Below, piece after piece: positions 6,844 through 13,869 of a stretch of 15,302 nucleotides of DNA. The DNA lies in NCBI GenBank assembly GCA_018384055.1, contig JAHAZL010000077.1, positions 1-15,302 of the forward strand, in the 5' to 3' direction. The DNA is from Treponema sp. (GTDB taxonomy: Bacteria; Spirochaetota; Spirochaetia; Treponematales; Treponemataceae). Numbering within the stretch: position 1 is the stretch's first letter; each line of letters starts with the position of its first letter. Below the pieces are notes generated by a model. That model worked only from the letters and a program-made list of their open reading frames with translations, did not search any database and had not been told where the DNA came from. The position numbers were made by a program, and so were the translations under genes.

Positions 6844-7632
6844 TCAGTTGCTTGGACGCTTGCAATACTTGAATGTAAACCAAGCACCCAGATAACGGTT
6901 CACATAAGGACTTGCCCAAGCCTGAATCTTCCATTTTAGAAATCTCATGGAATACAGGCGGCCTTTTCTTGATGCCTTGATTGCATGTTCAACAGTTTTT
7001 TCAGGAGACAATCCGTGACGAACTTTTGGCCGGGCTCCATTTGATGCAACATTTGCAAATTCTGTACTTACAGGTCCAGGACACAAAGCTGTAACATTTA
7101 TTCCCTTTGGCTTTAATTCTGCGGCAAGGGCAATGCTAAAACTAAGGACATAAGCCTTGCATGCACCGTATACTGCAAAATTACCGAGAGGCATAAAGGA
7201 AGCAAGACTGGCAGTGTTTATGATCCTCCCCCCCTTTTTCATGTAAGGAAGTGCAAATCCTGTAATTCCTGTCAATGAAGTGCAGTCCAAATCAACCATT
7301 TCCATTTCACGGTTAACATCAGTATTTGCAAATTCTCCGTAGGTTCCAAAGCCTGCATTATTCACAAGGACAGAAATTGCAAAATCTCCCCTGCTTTTTT
7401 CTTCCAGAAAAACAGAATCAAGACGACGGGCACCTTCTGCACCGGATATGTCCATATCAACAACACGAACTGATGTTTTATTTTCCAGTTCGATTTCTTT
7501 CTTTAAATCTTCAAGGCGGTCTTTCCTTCTGGCAACAATCCAGAGTTCATCCGGATTTTCCACGGCAAGCTGCTTTGCGAAACAAACTCCCATTCCGCTG
7601 GACGCACCTGTAACCACAATAATTTTTTTCAT
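6844..7632 (-). CDS. Short-chain dehydrogenase/reductase (classical SDR)
   Basis: The 262-aa NAD(P)-dependent oxidoreductase has a complete classical SDR core. It shows the nucleotide-binding TGASSGMG (8-15), Arg35/Arg36 after the second strand (VARRKDR, which favours NADPH), MDIS (60-63), NNAG (91-94) and the triad Ser142, Tyr155 and Lys159 (YGACK). PGPVSTEF follows at about 190-197. The C-terminus (about 215-262) is basic and aromatic and may contact membrane or lipid. The pattern is that of the YqjQ/DltE-like SDRs with unassigned substrate. It is the first gene of the SDR-GH3-methyltransferase operon. A perfect -10 box ends 6 nt before the ATG and no usable ribosome site fits, so the message should start at or near the A of ATG. 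Confidence 0.9.
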   Translation of the reverse strand: MKKIIVVTGASSGMGVCFAKQLAVENPDELWIVARRKDRLEDLKKEIELENKTSVRVVDMDISGAEGARRLDSVFLEEKSRGDFAISVLVNNAGFGTYGEFANTDVNREMEMVDLDCTSLTGITGFALPYMKKGGRIINTASLASFMPLGNFAVYGACKAYVLSFSIALAAELKPKGINVTALCPGPVSTEFANVASNGARPKVRHGLSPEKTVEHAIKASRKGRLYSMRFLKWKIQAWASPYVNRYLGAWFTFKYCKRPSN

Positions 7633-7638
7633 ACACCC

Positions 7639-7667
7639 ATTATAAACCTACCATTGAAAAAAGTCAG
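7639..7667 (-). promoter_or_regulatory. Promoter of the SDR operon, leaderless geometry
   Basis: On the - strand, CTGACT (7662-7667), a 17-bp spacer and a perfect TATAAT (7639-7644) are followed by GGGTGT and then the ATG. A start seven bases past the -10 falls on the A of that ATG. It overlaps, back to back, the divergent pncB promoter. Confidence 0.65.
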
Positions 7668-7683
7668 TAATTCTTAGTATTAT
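7654..7683 (+). promoter_or_regulatory. Putative pncB promoter
   Basis: TTGAAA (7654-7659) and TATTAT (7678-7683) are separated by 18 bp, with an expected start near 7690. The -35 region is interleaved with that of the divergent SDR promoter (7662-7667). The two polymerases would therefore compete, or one repressor could cover both. Confidence 0.5.
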
Positions 7684-7685
7684 AT

Positions 7686-7777
7686 GGGTATCGACGCCAG
7701 CTGGTGACAAGCAGATGCTGTCTTTTCACCCAAAAGAAAAACGTCAACAAAATCACATTTTATTATGGAGAATTGAC
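7686..7777 (+). promoter_or_regulatory. Structured leader of pncB
   Basis: About 88 nt separate the predicted start from the pncB ATG. GGTGA (7703-7707) can pair with TCACC (7726-7730) around an inner stem (CA 7708-7709 with TG 7719-7720, and GC 7711-7712 with GC 7717-7718). The palindrome CCAGCTGG (7697-7704) overlaps the outer arm. A GGAG site (7768-7771) sits 6 nt before the start codon in open sequence. I cannot match this to a known NAD riboswitch. The palindrome could equally be a protein-binding site. Confidence 0.35.
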
Positions 7778-9229
7778 ATGCATTCATCATTCAGCAAAAG
7801 CGCTTTGTTCACAGACCTTTATGAACTTACAATGGCACAGGGATACTGGAAGAACAACATGAACGAACCTGTTGTATTCGACATGTTCTTCAGACGGCAG
7901 CCATTTAACGGAGGATTCAGCATCTTTGCTGGAATCGAACCTCTTTTAGATTCCCTTACTGAATTCTGTTTTGACGAAGACGAAATCGATTACTTGAGAA
8001 GCCTCAAGATTTTTGAAGAAGGATTCCTTGACTACCTTAAAACTTTCAAATTCACTGGAGACCTCTACTCTTTTGAAGAAGGCTCTGTAATATTCCCGCA
8101 GGAACCTCTTGTAAGAATCCACGCAAACCTCATTGAAGCTCAGATTATTGAAGGTCTCGTACTCAACATCTGCAACTTCCAGAGTCTGATTGCAACAAAG
8201 ACTGCCCGAGTTTGGCTTGCAAGTAAAAAAGGCAGCATCATGGAATTTGGCCTTAGAAGAGCACAGGGGCCTGACGGCGGAATGAGTGCAACCCGCGCAT
8301 CATACATTGGTGGTGCAGCAGGAACAAGCAATACCCTTGCGGGAAAAATATATGGAATCCCTGTAATGGGAACCATGGCACATTCATGGATCATGTCATT
8401 CCCTAGCGAACTTGAAGCTTTCCGTGCCTATGCAAAAATCTACCCTCAGAAGACTGTATTCCTCATCGACACATACGACACACTTAAGAGCGGCATTAAA
8501 AATGCAATCATTGCAGGGGCAGAACTTGTAGAACAGGGATACAATTTTGGTGTTCGCCTTGATTCCGGAGACATTTCATACCTTACAAAGGAAGTTCGCA
8601 AAGAACTTGATGCTGCAGGATTTCCACAGGCATTCATTTCCGTATCGAATGAACTTACAGAAGAAATCATTGAAACTCTTGTACTCCAGAATGCTCCTAT
8701 TGCAAGCTGGGGTGTTGGAACCCACATGGTAACAGGCGGAAACGAATCTTCATTTACAGGAGTTTACAAGCTTGCTGCCCGTCACGACACTAAAACTGGA
8801 GAACTTGTTCCTGCAATGAAGTTCAGCGACAACCCGGCAAAGAACACAAACCCTGGCATCAAGAATGTTTACCGCCTCTACGATTCAGACGGAATGGCAA
8901 GAGCAGACATTCTTGCCCTTGAAGATGAAACAATTGAAAGCGGAAAGGAATACCGTTACTTCCATCCAATGGTTGACTACAGGCAGTTTGCTTACAAGGC
9001 AGAAACTGTTAAGCCACTGCTCAAGAAAAGGCTTGAAAAGGGTCAGCGTATAGAACCACGCCTTAGCGATGCACAGCAACTTGCAGAGAGCCGCAGAAGA
9101 ATGATGGCAGAAATAGAAACTCTTGATCCTTCATACAAGAGAATTCTTAATCCACACATCTACAAGGTTTCCATGACAGAAAAACTCAAGGACCTTAAGA
9201 TGTCTTTCATTAAGGCTAACATACATTGA
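7778..9229 (+). CDS. pncB: Nicotinate phosphoribosyltransferase
   Basis: This enzyme makes nicotinate mononucleotide from nicotinate and PRPP with ATP, the entry step of the Preiss-Handler NAD salvage route. The 483-aa product shows the family landmarks: ALFTDLYELTMAQGYW near the N-terminus, FDMFFRRQPFNGGFSIFAG (about 31-49), MEFGLRRAQGPDGGMSATRA (about 153-172), the TMAHSW motif with its catalytic-region His, FLIDTYDTLKSG, VRLDSGDI and GVGTHMVTG. Length is typical of the bacterial clostridial-type enzyme. The ATG at 7778 is chosen for the GGAG 6 nt upstream. The open frame reaches back to 7715, but that stretch has no family similarity and no ribosome site. Its 3' end overlaps the convergent regulator gene by 14 bp (9216-9229). 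The NAD link gives no clear tie to neighbours. Confidence 0.95.
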   Translation: MHSSFSKSALFTDLYELTMAQGYWKNNMNEPVVFDMFFRRQPFNGGFSIFAGIEPLLDSLTEFCFDEDEIDYLRSLKIFEEGFLDYLKTFKFTGDLYSFEEGSVIFPQEPLVRIHANLIEAQIIEGLVLNICNFQSLIATKTARVWLASKKGSIMEFGLRRAQGPDGGMSATRASYIGGAAGTSNTLAGKIYGIPVMGTMAHSWIMSFPSELEAFRAYAKIYPQKTVFLIDTYDTLKSGIKNAIIAGAELVEQGYNFGVRLDSGDISYLTKEVRKELDAAGFPQAFISVSNELTEEIIETLVLQNAPIASWGVGTHMVTGGNESSFTGVYKLAARHDTKTGELVPAMKFSDNPAKNTNPGIKNVYRLYDSDGMARADILALEDETIESGKEYRYFHPMVDYRQFAYKAETVKPLLKKRLEKGQRIEPRLSDAQQLAESRRRMMAEIETLDPSYKRILNPHIYKVSMTEKLKDLKMSFIKANIH

Positions 9230-9962
9230 TTTCTGCATCGCAGACAGTCATCTGATATATTCCCTTGCTCTTTCTGAGTATATCAATTTTGACAGACTCT
9301 TCTGCCCTACAGGCTTTTCTAAGTTCACTTATGTAGGTGTAGAGAGTCTGTTTTGATTTTAAGTTGAATTCCTTCCATAAAAGATTGCAGATAACTTCCT
9401 CAGAAAGTTCTTTTCCTTCATTGTCAAGGAACAGGTCAAAGAGGATTTTTCTTGATTTTGAAAGTCTATGCTTTACGGCAAATTCTTCAAGGGCTTCTTT
9501 TCGTTTTTTTTCAGATTTAGTAAGGATGGTTTTTGGAGGGCAGATTCCGTTAAGGTAACTGCTGAATTCATATTTGCTTAGGTAAGTTTCAAGAAGTGCA
9601 AAGGCTGGTATCAAAAGCTCAAGCTTATTTCTTCCAACATAGGGAAGAAGGTAGGATTTATTTTTTACGAACCAATAGGCTGCCCTTGAATCAGGTTCCG
9701 GATAGGGATCGTTAAAGACGACGACAGGTACCGGATTGCTGCATTTTGCAATGTAGGTATAAGGATTAAAAAGATCCATTTGAAATGTCCTGACATCTAT
9801 CATGACATATTCAATGTCACCGGGAGGAGCCGTATCAACACTGGCATAAAACTCTGCAGCATCAGTAAAAATCGTAACTTCACTGCAGGTTCGCTCCATG
9901 TAGGCGGCAAGCTCTACGCAGACCTTAAGCTGGTCTTTTTTTGTGAGTAAAAAAACAGACAC
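9216..9962 (-). CDS. Winged-helix regulator with degenerate receiver-like N-terminus
   Basis: Residues about 1-125 follow a receiver-like alternation: a first strand VFLLTKKD, a third strand YVMIDVRTF ending at D56, and PVPVVVFND. The acidic pair normally found after strand 1 is replaced by KKD, and the Thr/Ser and Lys switch positions are not evident (FND; YLLPYV). Phosphorylation by a standard histidine kinase is therefore doubtful. Residues about 160-240 look like an OmpR/PhoB-type winged helix (SEEVICNLLWKEF, then TLYTYISELRKA, then a KSKGIYQMTV wing). The start is GTG at 9962, with CGGAG 8 nt upstream. TATATA-like sequence near 9987-9992 may be its -10. There is no kinase partner adjacent. 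It converges on pncB with a 14-bp overlap. Targets are unknown. Confidence 0.75.
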   Translation of the reverse strand: MSVFLLTKKDQLKVCVELAAYMERTCSEVTIFTDAAEFYASVDTAPPGDIEYVMIDVRTFQMDLFNPYTYIAKCSNPVPVVVFNDPYPEPDSRAAYWFVKNKSYLLPYVGRNKLELLIPAFALLETYLSKYEFSSYLNGICPPKTILTKSEKKRKEALEEFAVKHRLSKSRKILFDLFLDNEGKELSEEVICNLLWKEFNLKSKQTLYTYISELRKACRAEESVKIDILRKSKGIYQMTVCDAEINVC

Positions 9963-10077
9963 TTTATTAACTCCGATTACAATTTATATATAGACTTTCA
10001 GAAATTCACATTTTCAAAAGTCGTATAGAAAAAATAATCAATATCCTTAAATTTTACAAATTTTCAGGGCAAAAATA

Positions 10078-11718
10078 CTATTGCTTTTTTCTCATGCTAC
10101 CGTTGATGAAAAGTTCGTCCTGATACCAGTCTATGCGCAGGCTAAAGTATTCATCATAGTAGCCTTCATTTGTAATAAGGAATTTATAAACGGTTCCTGT
10201 AGTCAACTTTGAAAAATCAACTTTCTTTACATCAACCCACTTGTTTCCGCTAAGTATGAGGAAATTGGATTTTTCAGTAATGTCTGCAGATGTGTCAGAA
10301 TCAACGGCGTTAAAATGAACGGAAAGATTTCTGCTTGCATTCCTAAGGAAGTTAAGCTTGAGTACCTGCTTTTCTTTTCCTACCCTGATGCTCTTCCACC
10401 ATACATAAGGACCTTCAGCAATCTTTATTCTATACTCGCCAGGCTTAAGGTAAACATCCTTGGTAAAATATTCCACATTCTTGCTGTTTTCGACATTCTT
10501 TTTGGAAGCAAAAATTCTTCTTGTTCCTGGAACTTCAGGAATTTCATCTCCATCATTAACAAAGAAAAAGGCATGGGCCGGAATATCTGCCGCTGCACTT
10601 GCCGTTGCAGGCATCTGCATTGTAAGAGAAATAGGCGTATACCATGAACGCAAAATAGTCTTGTGTATGTAACCTTCTTTCCAGGCATATCCAACAGCAC
10701 ATATAACTAAGGCAGCAGAAAAACCTGCAAGTGCGAACCTCTTTAGCTTCTTGTTCTTTTCTTCAAACACAGGATATTTGACTGCCTTCTGGGAAATTAC
10801 AGATTGAGCAAGAGAAACCCTGATTGCATGAGCATCATATCTCTTAAGGTATTTTCTAACCCTGGCAATGACAGGTTCTATAGATTGAAATCTTTTAGCT
10901 GGATTTGGCCTCATCATCTTGCTGATGAGGGAAGCAATTTCTGGAGAAATGCTTTTGTTGATCTTTCTTGGAGGAATGTAATCTCCCTTCTTGATTTTAG
11001 CTACGGTTGTCGGAGCCATATCACCAGCATAAGGCTTTGTACCTGTTACCATTTCATAGAGCATTACCCCAAGTGAATAAATGTCCGCACGTGCATCTAC
11101 AGTACTTGAATCAGTAAGCTGTTCAGGAGACATATAGGCTGGAGTTCCAAGAGTAGAACCAGCCATTGTAATTGAACCGGAAACTGTAGTATTTGAAACT
11201 ATAGTTTTGTTTGATGCTGCAGCAGGAACTTCGCTTTCCTTTTCATCGCTGGCAATGCCAAAGTCAGCAAGCTTGATTTCTCCCCTCTTGGACATGAGAA
11301 TGTTTCCAGGTTTAATGTCTCTGTGAACAACCCCTTTTGCATGGGCATTCTTAAGGCCAAGACAGGCATCCTGCAAAACGAGCATGGCTAGCTGCGGAGG
11401 CAAAACAGTTTGCTTTTCAATAAGGCGGTCAAGGGACATTCCTTCAACATATTCAAGGACGATGTAGTTGGCCCTGCCTTCAGTAAAATAGTCGAACATG
11501 CGGACAACATAAGGACTTGAAAGATCACTTAAAATTCTTGCTTCCCTCTTGAATCTTTCCCTAATGGCAGCCCCGCCGTTCCTAAGGGTAAGTTTTTTGA
11601 TGACTACCTTTCGTTTTAGTTCAGGGTGTGTTGCAAGATAAACGGCACCCATTCCGCCCGCTGCAATTTTGGTACAGTTCTTGTATTTTCCAATTGTCTC
11701 TGTTTCAGCTACTGCCAT
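10078..11718 (-). CDS. Transmembrane Ser/Thr protein kinase, PknB-like
   Basis: This 546-aa Hanks-type kinase phosphorylates Ser/Thr on proteins. The catalytic domain (about 10-290) is complete: glycine loop AAGGMGAVY (19-27), Lys41 in VIKK, the αC glutamate near E59, HRD (132-134) with K136 and N139, DFG (152-154) and SPE (199 is its E199-equivalent region, 197-199). About 44 residues lie between DFG and SPE, longer than usual and crowded with Ser and Thr. A single membrane helix (about 328-345) leads to a C-terminal domain of roughly 200 residues that is presumably outside the cytoplasm. That domain has no PASTA repeats and may be a novel sensor. AAGGAGA precedes the ATG, 14 nt after the phosphatase stop. 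It is the last gene of the FHA-phosphatase-kinase operon. Confidence 0.92.
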   Translation of the reverse strand: MAVAETETIGKYKNCTKIAAGGMGAVYLATHPELKRKVVIKKLTLRNGGAAIRERFKREARILSDLSSPYVVRMFDYFTEGRANYIVLEYVEGMSLDRLIEKQTVLPPQLAMLVLQDACLGLKNAHAKGVVHRDIKPGNILMSKRGEIKLADFGIASDEKESEVPAAASNKTIVSNTTVSGSITMAGSTLGTPAYMSPEQLTDSSTVDARADIYSLGVMLYEMVTGTKPYAGDMAPTTVAKIKKGDYIPPRKINKSISPEIASLISKMMRPNPAKRFQSIEPVIARVRKYLKRYDAHAIRVSLAQSVISQKAVKYPVFEEKNKKLKRFALAGFSAALVICAVGYAWKEGYIHKTILRSWYTPISLTMQMPATASAAADIPAHAFFFVNDGDEIPEVPGTRRIFASKKNVENSKNVEYFTKDVYLKPGEYRIKIAEGPYVWWKSIRVGKEKQVLKLNFLRNASRNLSVHFNAVDSDTSADITEKSNFLILSGNKWVDVKKVDFSKLTTGTVYKFLITNEGYYDEYFSLRIDWYQDELFINGSMRKKQ

Positions 11719-11732
11719 ATCAGTCTCCTTTC

Positions 11733-12755
11733 CTACAACTCAATTATATCTTTTTCAGGATCAAATTTTTGCCCGGGAACAACATAGGCAACATTCATTT
11801 CATCTGGATTATGAAGCTGAAGATATGATCCCTTTTGTCTGAGCATGTATTTAGCATCCTTTACGGGCCTGTGGCCTCCAAACCAAATGACCCCAGAAGT
11901 CTTTGCCTTTCCGTAAAGTTTTTTCAAATTCTTTTTGCATGTATTGTCCAGGGCTTCGTCATTACGGGTCCAGGTAAGGCCTTCAACTACATGGATGAAA
12001 TCCTCTTCATGGCAGTTGATTACTTCATCGCGGGTATAAACATCAAAAGGTTCAGCATGGGAAACGGCAAATGAAGAAAAAACGGCGCACAATGGAAGGG
12101 ACTTTTCCCAGACATTTATAAGATGAAGGACAGCATCACCATAAACCTGTCTGATGAAATCGCAACACATCTGGCCTTCACTGACAAATTTTCTGAAGGA
12201 ATGGTTTCCATGGCCAGTTTCATTTGTAACATTTTCGTGATTACCTTTAAGGAAATGGAAGTTCTCAGGAAACTGATTCTTCAGCATCATGATAACCTGC
12301 CATACGGCAATGTTTTCCTTCATTTCTTCCTGCATGGAAGGACCTGCATAGACATCCATCTGCCAGTCCCTTAAACTTCTAACCCACCTGTCGTACGCGC
12401 GGAGTTCACCATGGACAGCATCCCCAACACAGACAATCATGATTTTGCCTTCGTTTAGATCCTCAAGGACAGAGGCATCAGAAAACTTTTTTGAGTCCAA
12501 TAATTTTAAAAGAAAATCTACGCGTCCGTGAATGTCGGGAACTATGATGACCGGTAACTGACTCGATGAAAAATCAAGTAATCCTCCAACTCTACCCGAT
12601 TTATTCAGCGGACGATAGGAAGCACCTTCATTTTCAAGTACCGTAATGGACTTGTCCAGAAAAACCTGAAAATCAGATTCATCTGGAAAACCTTGAGATT
12701 TTTTTAAATCCTTAAGCTGTTGCCGAAATAATTCCAGCTGCTCGTTTGTAAGCAT
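11733..12755 (-). CDS. PPP-like metallophosphatase
   Basis: The 340-aa product has the calcineurin-type two-metal motif series in order: PDIHGR (73-78), GDAVHGE (111-117, in the place of the usual GDxVDRG), GNHEN (171-175), SHAEP (232-236) and GGHRP (293-297). These supply the Asp, His and Asn metal ligands, so the enzyme is expected to be active. The N-terminal 65 residues are helical and specific to this protein. Lying between an FHA protein and a Ser/Thr kinase, it most simply acts as the phosphatase that reverses the kinase. It is unlike the PP2C-type partner usual in Firmicutes and Actinobacteria. It begins 1 nt after the FHA stop and has no strong ribosome site, so translation is probably coupled. 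The alternative is a nucleotide or small-molecule phosphatase. Confidence 0.87.
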   Translation of the reverse strand: MLTNEQLELFRQQLKDLKKSQGFPDESDFQVFLDKSITVLENEGASYRPLNKSGRVGGLLDFSSSQLPVIIVPDIHGRVDFLLKLLDSKKFSDASVLEDLNEGKIMIVCVGDAVHGELRAYDRWVRSLRDWQMDVYAGPSMQEEMKENIAVWQVIMMLKNQFPENFHFLKGNHENVTNETGHGNHSFRKFVSEGQMCCDFIRQVYGDAVLHLINVWEKSLPLCAVFSSFAVSHAEPFDVYTRDEVINCHEEDFIHVVEGLTWTRNDEALDNTCKKNLKKLYGKAKTSGVIWFGGHRPVKDAKYMLRQKGSYLQLHNPDEMNVAYVVPGQKFDPEKDIIEL

Positions 12756-12756
12756 T

Positions 12757-13101
12757 TTAACCCATTATGAGGTTTGCAGAGCCGATTGTAAGCTTATCAC
12801 CTGCATTGAGCTTTACATACTTATCAGGAGGAATTCTACGTCCATTAAGGAATGTTCCGTTGGTACTGTTTTCGTCCTTAACAAAATATGCATCGCGAAT
12901 TTTCTGAATAATGCAGTGATGGCGGCTTGCAAGTTTAGAATCAATGACAATATCATTGTCCTGTTCGCGGCCCATGGTAATCTTTGCAGCAATCTGAATT
13001 TTTTTCTTGTTGAAAACAAGATATGAAACTTGCTGAGATTCTGCAATCTTATCCAAATGCTGTCCCAAAGGGCTTGAGTTAATAATAGTTGTATCGTTCA
13101 T
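12757..13101 (-). CDS. FHA domain phosphothreonine-binding protein
   Basis: FHA domains bind phosphothreonine peptides. The 114-aa protein is a single FHA domain with a 30-residue N-terminal tail. The hallmark residues are GRE (44-46), NDIVID, SRHH (60-63) and STNGTFLNG (79-87), all intact. The tail begins MNDTTIINSS. The adjacent threonines (4 and 5) recall the phosphorylated Thr pair of GarA and OdhI, which folds back on their FHA domain; this is an analogy only. It is the first gene of the FHA-phosphatase-kinase operon and is well placed to be a substrate or adaptor of the kinase. TATAAT ends 6 nt before the ATG and there is no Shine-Dalgarno, so the mRNA should be leaderless. Confidence 0.93.
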   Translation of the reverse strand: MNDTTIINSSPLGQHLDKIAESQQVSYLVFNKKKIQIAAKITMGREQDNDIVIDSKLASRHHCIIQKIRDAYFVKDENSTNGTFLNGRRIPPDKYVKLNAGDKLTIGSANLIMG

Positions 13102-13107
13102 ACTATA

Positions 13108-13136
13108 ATTATAAGACCTTAATCCAAATATTACAA
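13108..13136 (-). promoter_or_regulatory. Promoter of the FHA-phosphatase-kinase operon, leaderless geometry
   Basis: On the - strand, TTGTAA (13131-13136), a 17-bp spacer and a perfect TATAAT (13108-13113) are followed by TATAGT and the ATG at 13101. The expected start coincides with the A of the ATG. The -35 directly touches a tandem repeat at 13137. Confidence 0.7.
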
Positions 13137-13166
13137 CTAAAAACAGCCATTCTAAAAACGGGCATT
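13137..13166 (+). repeat. Tandem 15-bp direct repeat between divergent promoters
   Basis: CTAAAAACAGCCATT (13137-13151) is followed immediately by CTAAAAACGGGCATT (13152-13166), matching at 13 of 15 positions. It sits between the -35 box of the FHA operon (13131-13136) and that of the membrane HTH gene (13172-13177). This position suits a shared operator. A nearby inverted pair, TTAGC (13165-13169) and GCTAA (13183-13187), brackets the second -35. Confidence 0.7.
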
Positions 13167-13171
13167 AGCAC

Positions 13172-13199
13172 TTGAAACATTGGCTAACACTGGTATTAT
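13172..13199 (+). promoter_or_regulatory. Putative promoter of the membrane HTH gene
   Basis: TTGAAA (13172-13177), a 16-bp spacer and TATTAT (13194-13199) are followed by 9 nt and the ATG at 13209. No ribosome site is visible in GAAATCAGC. The leader would be about 3 nt. Confidence 0.5.
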
Positions 13200-13208
13200 G
13201 AAATCAGC

Positions 13209-13865
13209 ATGAAAATTTTCGAAGACAAGAAGGAAAAGAACTTCATTCTCATAACAACTGCAATTTCATTTTTGATCGCCTTGCTTTACGCGTGGAAAGG
13301 CATTCGGGAAGATTTCAATTTAGCAACCTATGGAGTCATCTTCATGTGCCTTATCTACATTCCTGTGGTCTGGATTTTCAGGAGACCTGGATTTGCAATA
13401 TTCAACCTGATTTACGCAGCAATTCTTGTATTCATAATAGCCTTCAACGACACCTACCTGTACAATAACTTTACGGGACTTCTTGCTGTCTTCATCGTAA
13501 TGATGGTTGCACCAAAACTAAAGCTGACAGCAATAATCCTGTACCTTGTCTCCATCAGCCTTGCCTTTGCATTAAACGAAGAAAACCTCTGCCATTTTTT
13601 CATTCACCTTGCACGGTGCGGGTGGCTTTTTCATATATTCAACCATGTACTTTCATCAAAATACAAAAGGAACAAACTCATACTCTATGACGATGAAAGG
13701 AAAATCCTTGAAGCCCTAAGCAAAAACAGACTTCAAAAATCCATTGAATTTGAAGGATTTTCGGAGTCAACAATCTACAGAAGAATTAAGTCTGCAATGA
13801 AGAGAAACAACCTTACAAAAAAACAGCTGATTGAAGAATTCAAGAAAGAACAGACGGATAAATGA
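13209..13865 (+). CDS. Membrane-integrated HTH regulator, family not recognised
   Basis: The 218-aa protein has about five or six membrane helices (roughly 12-29, 40-57, 60-79, 87-101, 104-122 and possibly 128-146), followed by a basic cytoplasmic tail. Residues about 158-212 (LYDDERKILEALSKN, then FEGFSESTIYRRIKSAMKRNNLTKKQL) have the spacing of a helix-turn-helix, with SESTIYRRI as the likely recognition helix. This suggests a one-component regulator that senses a membrane or external cue and binds DNA from the membrane. It is divergent from the FHA operon, and the two share a 107-bp region carrying a tandem repeat. Control of itself or of that operon is a reasonable inference but is unproven. 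The ATG at 13209 lacks a Shine-Dalgarno. Confidence 0.72.
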   Translation: MKIFEDKKEKNFILITTAISFLIALLYAWKGIREDFNLATYGVIFMCLIYIPVVWIFRRPGFAIFNLIYAAILVFIIAFNDTYLYNNFTGLLAVFIVMMVAPKLKLTAIILYLVSISLAFALNEENLCHFFIHLARCGWLFHIFNHVLSSKYKRNKLILYDDERKILEALSKNRLQKSIEFEGFSESTIYRRIKSAMKRNNLTKKQLIEEFKKEQTDK

Positions 13866-13869
13866 ACCC

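Noticed and set aside
6842..6934. Longer N-terminus of the GH3 protein
   Set aside because: It would put residues ahead of a clean signal peptide and overlap the SDR gene; ATG 6841 begins the signal peptide.
7715..7777. Extended pncB start
   Set aside because: The extension has no family similarity and covers the structured leader; GGAG supports ATG 7778.
7686..7777. Known NAD+ riboswitch before pncB
   Set aside because: I cannot match the conserved core of a known class; only generic pairing is visible.
10020..10077. AAATTT-type inverted repeat after the kinase gene as terminator
   Set aside because: It is a weak A-T stem without a proper T tract; not convincing.
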